Source of the DNA: Bin18 sp965200355
GTDB taxonomy: Bacteria; Desulfobacterota; Binatia; Bin18
Direction of reading: 5' to 3'
DNA length: 64,000 nt
Assembly (NCBI GenBank): GCA_965200355.1
Contig: OZ241351.1
Coordinates: forward strand, 2,108,001-2,172,000
The notes beneath the pieces were generated by a model. That model ran no database searches and was not told the DNA's origin. It saw only the letters and a list, made by a program, of their open reading frames with translations. The position numbers and the translations under genes are program-made. This document shows positions 1 to 8,241 of the stretch, piece after piece; the first letter of the stretch is position 1, and each line of letters opens with the position of its first letter.

Positions 1-467
1 TCTTTGACCCGGATTGGGTAGGTGGATTCGCCCAGGGGCAAAACAAATCCCTCGCCCGTGGCCGCCGGCTGGACATACTGCGTGAGCTGATAATAGGCCG
101 GTCGCAGAAAGCGGGCGGCGTGTTTTTGCCCTTTGACTTTGCAGTACAGGACATCATGCGCGCCTATGGTCAACGTGGAGGGAGACAGGCGCTCTTCGCT
201 CTCGTCGTTCAGGCGGAGGGTAAAACCCGGCCCCGGGGCCCCGGCGACCTGGGTCACAACATAGGGGGTGTCTTCAATCTCGACGCGCGCGCGGTCACGC
301 CCCAGCACGATCTCATACTCCCCCTGCGCGTTCTTTCGGAGACATTGGCTGAAGAGTGTGTTGATACGCTGGTTTTGGATACGCTCATCGTTGGCATACC
401 ACCAGCCGTCCTTTCCAAAGTGTATCTTGCGGGTGGGGTCAATAGCCCAGAAACCGGCGCGTGGCAT
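1..467 (-). CDS. DUF1285 family protein (3' end beyond window)
   Basis: The reading frame opens at ATG 467-465 and runs off the left edge after 155 codons. The translation has the DUF1285 pattern: a DGWWYANDERI segment near residues 20-30, a Phe-Ser-Gln-Cys-Leu helix near 39-43, EYEIVLGRDRARVEIEDTPY near 50-69, then a beta-rich half. Family function is unknown. A GAGGAG ribosome site lies about 12 bases upstream. The start is 6 bases after the stop of dtd, so the two are probably co-transcribed. Family assignment is by motif recall, not a search. Confidence 0.75.
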   Translation of the reverse strand, partial: MPRAGFWAIDPTRKIHFGKDGWWYANDERIQNQRINTLFSQCLRKNAQGEYEIVLGRDRARVEIEDTPYVVTQVAGAPGPGFTLRLNDESEERLSPSTLTIGAHDVLYCKVKGQKHAARFLRPAYYQLTQYVQPAATGEGFVLPLGESTYPIRVK

Positions 468-473
468 GGCCGC

Positions 474-938
474 TCAGCTCCTCTGATGTGGGCCGCGGTG
501 TGCGGTGTCGAGGATGAGGGTCACCGGGCCGTCATTGACGAGTTGGACTGCCATATCGGCCTGGAAGTGGCCTGTGGCAACCGGGATCTGATGGCGCTGA
601 CAGCAGGCGACAAAATAGTCGTACAAGGGTTTGGCGGTGGCTGTCCCTGCCGCGGCCGTAAACGAGGGGCGTCGGCCTTTGCGCGTATCGCCGTACAGAG
701 TGAACTGCGACACTATCAGCAGCGACCCGCCCACGTCCCGGACTGAGTAGGCAAATTTGCCGGCCTGATCCGAGAAAATCCGCAGTCCGATAATTTTCTG
801 GCTCAGAAAGTCGGCCTCCGCTTCGGTGTCCCCGGTTGTCACGCCGAGCAGGACGAGCAGGCCGCGCCGAATCTGGCCGACGATTTCCCCTTCAACCGAG
901 ACCTGCGCCTCGCGTACTCGCTGAATAACGGCTCGCAT
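474..938 (-). CDS. dtd: D-aminoacyl-tRNA deacylase
   Basis: Cytosolic proofreading enzyme that cleaves D-amino acids (and glycine) from mischarged tRNA. The 154-residue length is about normal for DTD. Seen directly: the N-terminal MRAVIQRV strand typical of the family, the SQFTLYGD motif near residues 77-84, a following RRPSF segment, and the C-terminal NDGPVT (Gly-cis-Pro loop is elsewhere called GPVT). The gene heads a short minus-strand unit with the DUF1285 gene and diverges from lgt, leaving 117 bases for two promoters. The start ATG is the first residue of the conserved family N-terminus. Confidence 0.95.
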   Translation of the reverse strand: MRAVIQRVREAQVSVEGEIVGQIRRGLLVLLGVTTGDTEAEADFLSQKIIGLRIFSDQAGKFAYSVRDVGGSLLIVSQFTLYGDTRKGRRPSFTAAAGTATAKPLYDYFVACCQRHQIPVATGHFQADMAVQLVNDGPVTLILDTAHRGPHQRS

Positions 939-1055
939 ACTGGTGTTGCTGTTCTCATGGGATAGGTAGCTGAGTCCTCCAGTTCATACAAGCTGAGAGC
1001 CGGTCAGAGGCCGGCCGAACTGGAATCAAGGCAGGTCCTCCGGTATGATCGCCGC

Positions 1056-1850
1056 ATGTATCCCGTCCTGCTCGAACTCGGCCCCTTCACCATATATAGC
1101 TACGGAGTCATGATGGCCCTCGGCTTTGTGGCCGCGGCTTGGCTGCTGGGGAAAGGGCTGGCCTATCAGGGCCGCGACCCGGACCTGGCTTCGACCCTGG
1201 TTCTGTGGGCGGCCCTTGGTGGACTGCTCGGGGCCCGGCTGCTCTTTATTCTGGCAAATTGGTCCGCATTTCTGGCCGAGCCGTGGGCGCTGCTTTTTAC
1301 GGGCGCTGGCTTTGTCTGGCACGGGGGCTTAATCGGCGGTATCGCCGGGGTCAGTTTGGGTATCCGGCACCACAAGCTGCCCTGGCGGGAGACCATGGAC
1401 GCGATTGCTCCGGCGATTGCTCTGGGTCATGGAACGGGCCGCATTGGCTGTCAGCTCGCTGGTGATGGGGACTGGGGACCGCCAACCGACCTGCCCTGGG
1501 GAATGGCCTACCCGGACGCCATTGTCGGCTGGGACTATCCGCCACATGTATTCGTCCACCCGACCCCGCTCTACGAGATGGTCGTGTATTTTGCGATTGC
1601 AGCCGTGTTATGGAACCGTCGGACGGCTGGGTTCCGCCCCGGCTGCCTGTTTTGGGGGTATTTGCTCTTGGCCGGCCTGGCCCGGTTTTTCCTGGAATTT
1701 GTGCGGATCAATCCGCCGCTCTGGGGGGCCTTCTCCCAAGCCCAGGTCATCAGCCTCGGCCTGATACTGGTCGGCGCGATCTGCTTGTGCAAAAGAGGGC
1801 CGGCGCACCGCAGCCCGGCCGTTTATAATACGCTGGAGAAAACGCCATGA
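1056..1850 (+). CDS. lgt: Prolipoprotein diacylglyceryl transferase
   Basis: Inner-membrane enzyme that transfers diacylglycerol from phosphatidylglycerol to the lipobox cysteine of prelipoproteins. The 264-residue protein has about seven hydrophobic segments. Motifs seen: HGG at residues 89-91, the Lgt signature as GRIGCQLAGDGDWG at 128-141 (the Cys-Gln variant rather than the common Asn-Phe form), and HPTPLYE at 168-174. The stop overlaps the start of the thioredoxin-like gene (ATGA), so the two are translationally coupled. A lipoprotein that would need this enzyme is encoded at 46729-47337. Confidence 0.96.
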   Translation: MYPVLLELGPFTIYSYGVMMALGFVAAAWLLGKGLAYQGRDPDLASTLVLWAALGGLLGARLLFILANWSAFLAEPWALLFTGAGFVWHGGLIGGIAGVSLGIRHHKLPWRETMDAIAPAIALGHGTGRIGCQLAGDGDWGPPTDLPWGMAYPDAIVGWDYPPHVFVHPTPLYEMVVYFAIAAVLWNRRTAGFRPGCLFWGYLLLAGLARFFLEFVRINPPLWGAFSQAQVISLGLILVGAICLCKRGPAHRSPAVYNTLEKTP

Positions 1851-2425
1851 GACCCTGGCTGCTCCTGGGGGGTCTTGGCCTGCTGGTGCTGCTCGGTGTG
1901 GTGTTGCTGCTCGCGACGCCCTCTCAGACCACCCTGCCCCGACCGGCTCCGGATTTCCTGCTGCCCGATATGAGCGGTCAGGCCGTGCGTCTCTCTCAGC
2001 TCAAGGGAAAAGTTGTGCTGCTCAATATCTGGGCGACGTGGTGCGGTCCGTGTCGGCAAGAGATGCCGACGATGGAAACCCTGGTGCATAAACTCAGCGG
2101 CGAGGATTTTGTGCTCTTGGCCGTGAGCCAGGACGTCGATGGTGCCACAACGGTGCAGCCCTATCTGCAAGAAGGAGGATATACCTTTCCGGTGCTGCTG
2201 GATGTCCAAGGAGAGGTGGGCAGGAAATATGGCGTCACCGGTTATCCCGAAACGTTTGTCATTGATCGTCAAGGACAGGCCGTCTATCACCATATTGGCT
2301 ATAATGACTGGGCGCAGCCGCACGTCGAGGCAACGCTTCGGCGCTTGATCCAACAGGGAGAGTGGCGAGTCGATACGGAAATGGCGGTGCCCGGCGCTCA
2401 TACCCCCATCCGGTCAGAAGGATAG
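1847..2425 (+). CDS. TlpA-like membrane-anchored thioredoxin
   Basis: Probable periplasmic thiol-disulfide oxidoreductase of the TlpA/ResA type. The 192-residue protein begins with a single hydrophobic anchor (residues 4-24), then the AhpC/TSA-type APDF segment at 34-37, the redox motif WCGPC at 65-69 and the cis-proline strand GYPETF. ATG 1847 overlaps the lgt stop. Substrate (cytochrome c apoproteins, lipoproteins or others) cannot be told from sequence. A second TlpA-type domain occurs fused to CcdA at 59723-61003, so this cell has at least two periplasmic reductant routes. Confidence 0.9.
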   Translation: MRPWLLLGGLGLLVLLGVVLLLATPSQTTLPRPAPDFLLPDMSGQAVRLSQLKGKVVLLNIWATWCGPCRQEMPTMETLVHKLSGEDFVLLAVSQDVDGATTVQPYLQEGGYTFPVLLDVQGEVGRKYGVTGYPETFVIDRQGQAVYHHIGYNDWAQPHVEATLRRLIQQGEWRVDTEMAVPGAHTPIRSEG

Positions 2426-2566
2426 CCGGCTCTGCCCTCACCGGCAGCACGGGAAAGACCCGGCTGGAGCGTCGGCCCGCCCATATCGGAGCGTGTGAAG
2501 TATGCTATACTCGGCAACCGTAAGACCGCACCGAGCCGAGCGCATAGCAGAGAGCAGGGGAAGACA

Positions 2567-3925
2567 ATGATGCACAGAAAGCGGCGGCGAATCCTGGTTG
2601 GATTGGTTGCTGGGAGTCTTGGGCTCAGCGTGGTGCTGTTTGGGGGATACGGGCTCAATTTTGTGTCCGCGGTTGACCGCAGCACCTATGAAGACCTTGA
2701 GGCGTTTACCAACGTCCTGGCGATTGTTCGCAAGAACTACGTTGAGGAAACAGAGACCCAGGCGCTCATGGAAGGGGCAATTAATGGGATGCTCGGGGCC
2801 TTGGACCCCCACAGCGCCTATTTGACCCCCGATTCCTATAAGGAACTCCAGGTTGATACTGAGGGCAGTTTCGGTGGCCTGGGCATTGAGATCACGATTC
2901 GAGACGGCCTGCTGACGGTTGTTTCGCCCATTGAGGATACCCCCGCCTACCGTGCCGGCGTCCAGGCCGGAGACCAGATCATTAAAATTAACGATGAGCT
3001 GGCAAAAGACATGTCGCTCATCCAGGCAGTGAAAAAGATGCGCGGTAAGCAGGGCACCGAGATTACCATCTCGGTCCGCCGTGAAGGGGTCTCCCGGCTG
3101 ATTGATGTGCCCCTGATTCGTGAAGTGATTAAAATTCGCAGTGTGAAGTCAAAAACCTTGGAAGACGGCTATGCCTATATCCGGGTCACCCAGTTTCAAG
3201 ATCAAACCAGCCACGACCTGGACGCTGCGCTGCAAAAACTCGGCCAGGAGCATGGTCAACTCCAGGGTATGGTGCTGGACCTGCGGAATAACCCCGGCGG
3301 ACTGCTCAGTCAGGCAGTTAAAGTCTCCGACCTCTTCTTGAGTTCCGGTATGATTGTGTATACCGAAGGCCGGCTCGAAAGCCAGCAGCAACGATATTTC
3401 GCCCGGCCCGGAGGCTATACGGACATCCCGATGGTCGTGCTGGTCAACGGCGGCAGTGCCAGCGCCTCTGAGATCGTCGCCGGTGCGGTGCAGGATCATG
3501 GCCGAGCAGTGGTGCTGGGCACCAAAACGTTTGGCAAGGGCTCGGTGCAGACGATTTTACCGGTCGATGGCGGCGCCGCGCTCCGGCTGACGACGGCCAT
3601 GTATTTCACGCCCAACGGCCGCTCGATTCAGGTGACGGGTATTGCTCCTGATATTGAACTGGAAAACCTGTCCGAAGCCCATGTCGTAGCGCGCCGCCGC
3701 CACGGGGTACGCGAAGAGAATTTGCGCGGCCACTTTGACAATATCGGCAGCACGCCGGGGACAGCGGACGACCGGCCTGCCGATGCTGAAGACGCCCCCC
3801 AGGCCCTGCCCGAGCTTGATATTCAAGAAGGGGAACTGGGCAAAGACCCGCAGCTTGACCGGGCGCTTGAACTCCTCAAGTCGTGGAAGGTCTTTCAGAC
3901 AACGGTCGCTGAGGCAAAAAGCTAG
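2567..3925 (+). CDS. ctpA: Carboxyl-terminal processing protease (S41A)
   Basis: Periplasmic serine protease that trims C-termini. The start ATG 2567 was chosen because it follows AGGGGAAG and begins a positively charged N-terminus plus one hydrophobic segment (residues 9-30); an upstream frame extension to 2495 lacks such a signal. 452 residues. Order: signal/anchor, N-terminal helices, PDZ domain around residues 95-175 (SFGGLGIEI then AYRAGVQAGD), and the S41 catalytic core with GGSASASE (Ser near 298) and TFGKG (Lys near 323). The C-terminal 70 residues are acidic and variable. It stands 18 bases ahead of xseA. Confidence 0.95.
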   Translation: MMHRKRRRILVGLVAGSLGLSVVLFGGYGLNFVSAVDRSTYEDLEAFTNVLAIVRKNYVEETETQALMEGAINGMLGALDPHSAYLTPDSYKELQVDTEGSFGGLGIEITIRDGLLTVVSPIEDTPAYRAGVQAGDQIIKINDELAKDMSLIQAVKKMRGKQGTEITISVRREGVSRLIDVPLIREVIKIRSVKSKTLEDGYAYIRVTQFQDQTSHDLDAALQKLGQEHGQLQGMVLDLRNNPGGLLSQAVKVSDLFLSSGMIVYTEGRLESQQQRYFARPGGYTDIPMVVLVNGGSASASEIVAGAVQDHGRAVVLGTKTFGKGSVQTILPVDGGAALRLTTAMYFTPNGRSIQVTGIAPDIELENLSEAHVVARRRHGVREENLRGHFDNIGSTPGTADDRPADAEDAPQALPELDIQEGELGKDPQLDRALELLKSWKVFQTTVAEAKS

Positions 3926-3943
3926 GGTGCTTGAGCGGTTCCT

Positions 3944-5161
3944 ATGACGACTCTCGCCCTTGCCCCCAGTTCCGCTCGTGCGCTGTCCGTCACCGCCCTG
4001 GCTGGCCTGCTCCAAGGCCGGCTTGAGGCTGATTTTGGTGAGGTCTGGGTGGTGGGCGAACTCTCCGGCCTGCGCACCCCCGCCTCCGGGCATATCTATT
4101 TCACGCTCAAGGATGAGACCAGTCAGTTGCGTGGGGTGATGTTTCGCAGCTATGCCCGGTTGCTGCGCTTTCGGCCCGAGGAGGGCCTGGAGGTCCTGAT
4201 CAAGGGCCGGGTCAGCTTGTATGCCGTCCGGGGTGATTTGCAAGTCTATGCGACCAGTATGGAACCGCGCGGGCTGGGTGAGCAACAATTAGCCTTGGAG
4301 CAGCTCACAGCCAAACTTGACGCCGAGGGCCTTTTTGACCCAGAACGCAAACGTCCCCTGCCGTTCTTTCCGCGTCGGGTCGGTGTTGTCACCGCCCTTG
4401 GGGGGGCGGCGCTTCAGGATATTCTGACCATTCTGCACGGCCGCTGTCCGTATACGCAGGTCGTTGTCCGGCCGACCAAGGTACAGGGGGCCGGGGCCGG
4501 TGTTGAAATTGCGGCGAGTATCAATGACCTGAACGAACACGGACAGGTTGAGATGATTATTGTCGGGCGCGGTGGAGGCTCGCGTGAGGACTTGTCCGCC
4601 TTTAATGAAGAGGTCGTGGCCCGCGCAATCGCCGCCTCGGACCGGCCGGTTATTGCCGCGGTCGGCCATGAGATTGACCTGAGCATTGCCGACCTGGTGG
4701 CGGACTCCCGCGCCCCAACCCCAACGGCCGCGGCTGAGATGGCCGTGCCGGTCTGGGCGGACCTGTCCGACCGGGTAGCGGGGACGGCCCGGGCCCTGGC
4801 CACTGCTATGGAGCGGGCCGTGACCGACCGGCGGCGTCAGGCCATGCGGCTGGAAGAACGTCTGCGTGACCCCCAGCACCAGGTTGACGCGCTGCGCGAG
4901 CAGACCCGGACGGCGCTGGCCCGCCTCCGCTCGGCGTTTGCGCGCCGGAACGAGAGTGTCCACGCCCGGCTCGAAGACTTGGCCGCTACCCTCAATAGCC
5001 TGAGTCCCCTGGCGGTTTTGGGTCGGGGGTATAGTCTCACGCGAACCCTAGCCGAGAATGCCGTGGTGCGGGATGCTGCCACGCTTCGTCCCGGCGCGCG
5101 CGTTCGGCTCACTTTTGCTCAGGGCGAGGCGCGGGCCCGCATTGAGGAGGTCACGCCATAG
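3944..5161 (+). CDS. xseA: Exonuclease VII large subunit
   Basis: Catalytic subunit of ExoVII, which degrades single-stranded DNA from both ends. 405 residues, normal length. N-terminal OB fold about residues 15-110 (VVGELSG, SGHIYFTLKDE), then the catalytic domain with GVVTALGGAALQDIL, RGGGSREDL and AVGHEIDLSIADLVAD, and a C-terminal helical segment carrying GRGYSLT. The stop TAG is directly followed by the xseB ATG with no intervening base, typical for the two subunits made in fixed ratio. Confidence 0.97.
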   Translation: MTTLALAPSSARALSVTALAGLLQGRLEADFGEVWVVGELSGLRTPASGHIYFTLKDETSQLRGVMFRSYARLLRFRPEEGLEVLIKGRVSLYAVRGDLQVYATSMEPRGLGEQQLALEQLTAKLDAEGLFDPERKRPLPFFPRRVGVVTALGGAALQDILTILHGRCPYTQVVVRPTKVQGAGAGVEIAASINDLNEHGQVEMIIVGRGGGSREDLSAFNEEVVARAIAASDRPVIAAVGHEIDLSIADLVADSRAPTPTAAAEMAVPVWADLSDRVAGTARALATAMERAVTDRRRQAMRLEERLRDPQHQVDALREQTRTALARLRSAFARRNESVHARLEDLAATLNSLSPLAVLGRGYSLTRTLAENAVVRDAATLRPGARVRLTFAQGEARARIEEVTP

Positions 5162-5410
5162 ATGGATATTGCCGCGGATAAAAAATTTGAGGACGCCTTG
5201 CAGGCTTTGGAAAGCATTGTTGAGCAACTCGACACTGGGACCCTGTCGCTCGAAGCATCTCTCCACGCCTTTGAAGAGGGGGTGGCGCTGGTCCGCTTTC
5301 TGGAAGGGAAACTGACCGAGGTGGACAAACGGGTTGCGGTCCTCACGCGGGATAACAGCGGTCTCTTTCAGACCCACCGCGTAGAAACCGACGAAGAAGG
5401 GGACGTGTGA
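5162..5410 (+). CDS. xseB: Exonuclease VII small subunit
   Basis: Small helical subunit of ExoVII (82 residues, usual 70-85). The family core is visible: KFEDALQALESIVEQLDTG then LSLEASLHAFEEGV, a helix-turn-helix hairpin that binds the long coiled coil of XseA. It sits directly between xseA and ispA. Its TGA overlaps the GTG start of ispA by three bases (GTGA at 5407-5410). Confidence 0.96.
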   Translation: MDIAADKKFEDALQALESIVEQLDTGTLSLEASLHAFEEGVALVRFLEGKLTEVDKRVAVLTRDNSGLFQTHRVETDEEGDV

Positions 5411-6333
5411 AACTCGAACAGTATTTAGAACGGCGCGGCGCACTGATTGACCGGACGCTCAAGCAACTGCTGGCCGACCACGAGGCTCCGCCCAAGAAGC
5501 TGGGCCAGGCCATGCACTACAGTCTGTTTTCCGGGGGAAAACGGATTCGGCCCATCCTGGTCCTGGCCAGCGGGGAGGCCGTTGGCGCGCGGCCACAGCC
5601 CATCCTGCCTTTTGCCTGTGCGCTGGAAATGATCCATGCGTACTCCTTGGTGCATGATGATCTGCCGGCCATGGACGATGACGACCTGCGCCGCGGGAAA
5701 CCGACCAATCATGTCGTGTTTGGGGAAGCCCTGGCCATTCTGGCTGGTGACGGGCTGCTGACCGAAGCCTTTCGGATTATGGCGCAGGCCGGGCTGAAAC
5801 GTGGGCGGGACCGCACCGCGGCCCTGCAAGCTATCTGGGAAGTCGCGGCTGGGGCGGGTATGGCCGGCATGGTTGGTGGACAGGTGGCGGATATTGAAGC
5901 CGAACACCAAAAGCCCACCCGCAAACGGGTTGAGTATATTCATACGCGCAAGACCGGGGCCCTGCTGCGGGCCGCGGTCCGTGTTGGCGCCCGGGTCGGG
6001 GGAGCGAACGCGAAACAATATGCCTGCCTCGACCGGTATGGGACGGCCGTTGGGCTGGCGTTTCAGGTGACGGACGACATTCTGGACATTGAGGGTGGCA
6101 CGGCAAAAACGGGCAAACGGGTTGGACGGGATGCCGCGCGCAACAAAGCCACCTATCCGGCCGCCCTGGGGATGAAAAAAACCAAGCAGTACGCGCGGGA
6201 ACTGCTTGATGAGGCCCTGACCGCCCTGCAAGCCTTTAACCCCAAAGCCGAACCCCTGCGTCAGATCGCCCGGTTTGTGGTCGAGCGAGCCGTCCCTGTG
6301 ACGCCGCTCAGGACAGGCCTGTCTGAAACGTGA
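5407..6333 (+). CDS. ispA: Farnesyl/geranyl diphosphate synthase
   Basis: Short-chain trans-prenyltransferase condensing IPP with allylic diphosphates, providing C15 units for quinones and undecaprenyl phosphate. 308 residues. First aspartate-rich motif HDDLPAMDDDD near residues 83-93 followed by RRGKPTNH; second motif TDDILD near residues 222-227; basic KRIRP near 44-48 binds IPP. GTG start overlaps xseB; the TGA stop overlaps the GTG of tlyA. In many proteobacteria dxs lies between ispA and tlyA; here it is absent. Confidence 0.95.
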   Translation: MKLEQYLERRGALIDRTLKQLLADHEAPPKKLGQAMHYSLFSGGKRIRPILVLASGEAVGARPQPILPFACALEMIHAYSLVHDDLPAMDDDDLRRGKPTNHVVFGEALAILAGDGLLTEAFRIMAQAGLKRGRDRTAALQAIWEVAAGAGMAGMVGGQVADIEAEHQKPTRKRVEYIHTRKTGALLRAAVRVGARVGGANAKQYACLDRYGTAVGLAFQVTDDILDIEGGTAKTGKRVGRDAARNKATYPAALGMKKTKQYARELLDEALTALQAFNPKAEPLRQIARFVVERAVPVTPLRTGLSET

Positions 6334-7070
6334 GCCAACGCACGCGCCTTGATCGGCTGCTGGTTGAACGTGGCTTGGTTTCCAGCCGAGAACAGGCTCG
6401 GCGGCTGATTATGGCCGGTGCCGTGGTTGCTGGCGAGCAGCGGGCCGACAAGCCCGGCACCTTGGTTGACCCGGAAACCGCGCTGCGGCTGAAGGCCGCC
6501 GCCCAGTCTCCCTACGTGAGTCGAGGCGGCCACAAGCTGGCCGGCGGGTTGCAGGCTTTTGGCCTGGACGTGACCGGCATCACTGCCCTGGATGTCGGGG
6601 CTTCAACCGGCGGATTTACGGACTGTCTTTTACAGCACGGCGCGGCCAAGGTGTTTGCCGTTGACGTCGGCTATGGACAACTGGCCTGGTCCCTTCGCCA
6701 GGACCCGCGCGTGGTGAACCTGGAACGGCGGAATATCCGTCATCTCGCCCCCGACGAGTTGCACCCGCCCCCAGGCTTGGCGGTGATTGACGCCTCGTTT
6801 ATTTCGCTCACCCTGGTTATTCCACATGTTAGCCGTCTCATTGCCGCCGAGGGGGAGATTGTCGCCTTAGTGAAGCCTCAATTTGAAGTAGGAAAAGGAC
6901 GGGTGGGAAAAGGCGGCGTGGTCCGCGACCCGGCCCTCCACGCGGAAGTGCTGGCGGATTTGCAGGCGCGCATGGACGGTTGGCAGCTTGCCGTCAAAGG
7001 GGTGACACAATCGCCTCTGCGAGGACCAAAGGGAAATAAAGAATTTTTCCTGTATGGACAGAAGCGTTGA
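6330..7070 (+). CDS. tlyA: TlyA family rRNA 2'-O-methyltransferase
   Basis: S4-domain plus FtsJ-like methyltransferase, historically called hemolysin A, that methylates ribose in rRNA in characterised members. 246 residues. N-terminal S4 RNA-binding domain (RLDRLLVERGLVSSREQARR, residues 5-24 region), then SAM-binding ALDVGASTGGFTDCLLQ near 88-104, and KPQFEVGKGRVGKGGVVRD near 182-200. GTG start within the ispA stop. This is the last gene of the coupled xseA-xseB-ispA-tlyA block. Confidence 0.94.
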   Translation: MSQRTRLDRLLVERGLVSSREQARRLIMAGAVVAGEQRADKPGTLVDPETALRLKAAAQSPYVSRGGHKLAGGLQAFGLDVTGITALDVGASTGGFTDCLLQHGAAKVFAVDVGYGQLAWSLRQDPRVVNLERRNIRHLAPDELHPPPGLAVIDASFISLTLVIPHVSRLIAAEGEIVALVKPQFEVGKGRVGKGGVVRDPALHAEVLADLQARMDGWQLAVKGVTQSPLRGPKGNKEFFLYGQKR

Positions 7071-7120
7071 GGCCGATGGTATCGGACCAGCAGTGCTCCT
7101 GCGCAGCCTGGGAGGTGGCT

Positions 7121-7777
7121 ATGTCACTCAGTCAAAAATTACCCGCCGCCACGTCGGTCTGGCACAAGACGCTGACGCACCCCTTTGTCGCCGGCCTTGG
7201 AGACGGCAGTCTGCCTTTGGAAAAATTCCAGTTCTATATGTGTCAGGACTATGTGTTTCTGATTGAGTACAGCCGCGTCCTGGCCCTGGCAACGGCCAAA
7301 GCTCCCGACCTGGACACCATGGGGCGCTTTGCCCAGCTCCTTGATGCGACCCTCAACCAGGAAATGGCGTTTCACCGCGCGTTTGCCGCGGAGTGTGGCC
7401 TCAGCGCGGCGACGCTGGCGGCGACCCAGGCTGCGCCAACCACGCAGGCATATACGAATCATTTAATACGGGTGGCGGCACTCGGAGACTTGGCCGCCAT
7501 AGTCAGCGCGGTTCTGCCTTGCCAGTGGGGCTATAGTGAAATCGGTCAGGCTCTGGCGCGACAGGGCAAGCCGAGCGCTCCGGCCTTTTACGGCAAATGG
7601 ATTGATATGTACGCCGACCCAGAGTTTGCCGCACTCTCGACCTGGCTCCGGGACGTGCTTGACCGCCTGGCACTCAGCGCGGACGAAAAGCAACTCACCC
7701 AGATTTTTCGCACCAGCGCTCGCTACGAATATCTCTTCTGGGAAATGGCCTACCATATGCAGACCTGGGCGGTATAA
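7121..7777 (+). CDS. tenA: TenA/thiaminase-2 family protein
   Basis: Thiamin salvage hydrolase: TenA releases HMP from degraded or aminated pyrimidines. I chose ATG 7121 (218 residues) because GGAGGTG ends 3 bases upstream; the frame could extend to TTG 7067 overlapping tlyA. The catalytic cysteine is in VLPCQWGY, matching the family VLPCxW pattern; other family features are the early Asp in QDYVF and the C-terminal YEYLFWEMAY. thiE lies 30 kb away at 37225. No TPP riboswitch is visible upstream, so regulation is unclear. Confidence 0.92.
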   Translation: MSLSQKLPAATSVWHKTLTHPFVAGLGDGSLPLEKFQFYMCQDYVFLIEYSRVLALATAKAPDLDTMGRFAQLLDATLNQEMAFHRAFAAECGLSAATLAATQAAPTTQAYTNHLIRVAALGDLAAIVSAVLPCQWGYSEIGQALARQGKPSAPAFYGKWIDMYADPEFAALSTWLRDVLDRLALSADEKQLTQIFRTSARYEYLFWEMAYHMQTWAV

Positions 7778-7791
7778 GGAGCCCTGGGAGC

Positions 7792-7808
7792 GCGGGCATC
7801 CTGCCCGC
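7792..7808. repeat. Short hairpin repeat after tenA
   Basis: Perfect 7-bp inverted repeat GCGGGCA/TGCCCGC with a 3-base loop, 14 bases after the tenA stop. There is no T tract, so it is a palindromic intergenic repeat more than an intrinsic terminator; it may still protect the mRNA 3' end. Confidence 0.5.
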
Positions 7809-7837
7809 AACGACGTTCAACTCGAACGAATACACCC

Positions 7838-8008
7838 CCGTTCATCCTGAGCGGAAGGGAGGGTGAGTGACGCCCTTGACTCACCCGTGTACAGGACTAC
7901 GCAGGGTTCAATACGTCCTTCACCTGGGGCGATCCCCTAGTTCTTCGGCAAACTGGCGAACGGTACGTTCGACCGTGCCCCTCCGGGGCTCCGCTCGGCA
8001 CGAACGGA
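7838..8008. repeat. Palindromic repeat element, intergenic copy
   Basis: Two inverted arms flank about 110 bases. The left arm (7838-7855) matches the reverse complement of the end of the right arm at about 15 of 18 bases. The right arm (7968-8008) is a 41-base unit that recurs ungapped at 20504-20544 with 37 of 41 identical bases, inside the restriction-modification gene. Core: GCCCCTCCGGGGCT, itself self-complementary, flanked by TTCGAC and GCACGAACGGA. It fills the gap between tenA and the pyr operon; I see no gene in 7778-8092. Confidence 0.7.
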
Positions 8009-8041
8009 GTCTCAGGCACAGAGCCGGCGGGGGCTCGGATT

Positions 8042-8064
8042 CCCTCTCCCCTGGAGGGAGAGGG
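8042..8064. repeat. 9-bp perfect hairpin repeat
   Basis: CCCTCTCCC and GGGAGAGGG form a perfect 9-bp stem around a 5-base loop, followed by more purine-rich sequence. It resembles widespread palindromic intergenic repeats and lies just upstream of the pyr promoter. No T tract follows, so a terminator role is doubtful. Confidence 0.55.
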
Positions 8065-8092
8065 CTAGGGTGAGGGGGAAAGGAGCGCTCCC

Positions 8093-8121
8093 TTGACAGT
8101 CAGGAGGAACGGGGGTACACA
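8093..8121 (+). promoter_or_regulatory. Putative promoter of the pyr operon
   Basis: TTGACA (8093-8098) is separated by 17 bases from TACACA (8116-8121), a perfect -35 and a weak -10 box at ideal spacing. Transcription would begin around 8127-8129, exactly at the 5' edge of the PyrR-binding hairpin, which supports the assignment. Confidence 0.55.
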
Positions 8122-8165
8122 ACGGACACCTTTAATTTAGCCCCGAGAGGCTAGGAAGGGCGATT

Positions 8166-8210
8166 ATGAAACTTTTTCTCTCCCTCACTGCATTGACGAA
8201 AGTAGAATAA
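8166..8210 (+). CDS. Possible 14-codon leader ORF in the pyr attenuator
   Basis: ATG 8166 preceded by GGAAGGG reads MKLFLSLTALTKVE and stops at TAA 8208-8210, whose last base is the first base of the terminator stem. The SD-like purines belong to the PyrR hairpin. Translation would end at the terminator and could influence which structure forms. The ORF is too short to judge as coding, so it may be chance. Confidence 0.3.
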   Translation: MKLFLSLTALTKVE

Positions 8211-8241
8211 GCCTCCTTGGACTTCCAAGGGGGCTTTTTTT
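8210..8241 (+). terminator. Intrinsic terminator of the pyr attenuator
   Basis: An 11-bp stem (8210-8220 with 8225-8235, one G-U pair) with loop ACTT is followed by a run of seven T (8235-8241). It ends only 5 bases before the pyrR ATG, and the only SD-like purines for pyrR (AAGGGGG, 8227-8233) lie in the 3' arm of the stem. Confidence 0.9.

Larger units (their letters stand above)
8128..8241 (+). promoter_or_regulatory. PyrR-binding attenuator leader
   Basis: The leader contains the conserved PyrR-binding hairpin. CCTT (8129-8132) pairs with AAGG (8156-8159), and after an internal bulge TAGCC (8138-8142) pairs with GGCTA (8149-8153) around the hexaloop CCGAGA. The sequence 8139-8152 fits the published consensus ARUCCNGNGAGGYU at all but one base. 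GAGGCT (8147-8152) is complementary to AGCCTC (8210-8215) in the 5' arm of the terminator, so the binding hairpin and an antiterminator are mutually exclusive. Inference: UMP-bound PyrR stabilises the hairpin, allows the terminator at 8210-8241 to form, and shuts off pyrR-pyrBC-carAB. Confidence 0.85.

Noticed and set aside
7778..7800. Intrinsic terminator after tenA
   Set aside because: The hairpin has no T tract.
7867..8073. 68-codon open frame between tenA and the pyr leader
   Set aside because: Lies entirely in palindromic repeats; ends in the common repeat translation SPGGRGLG; no SD.
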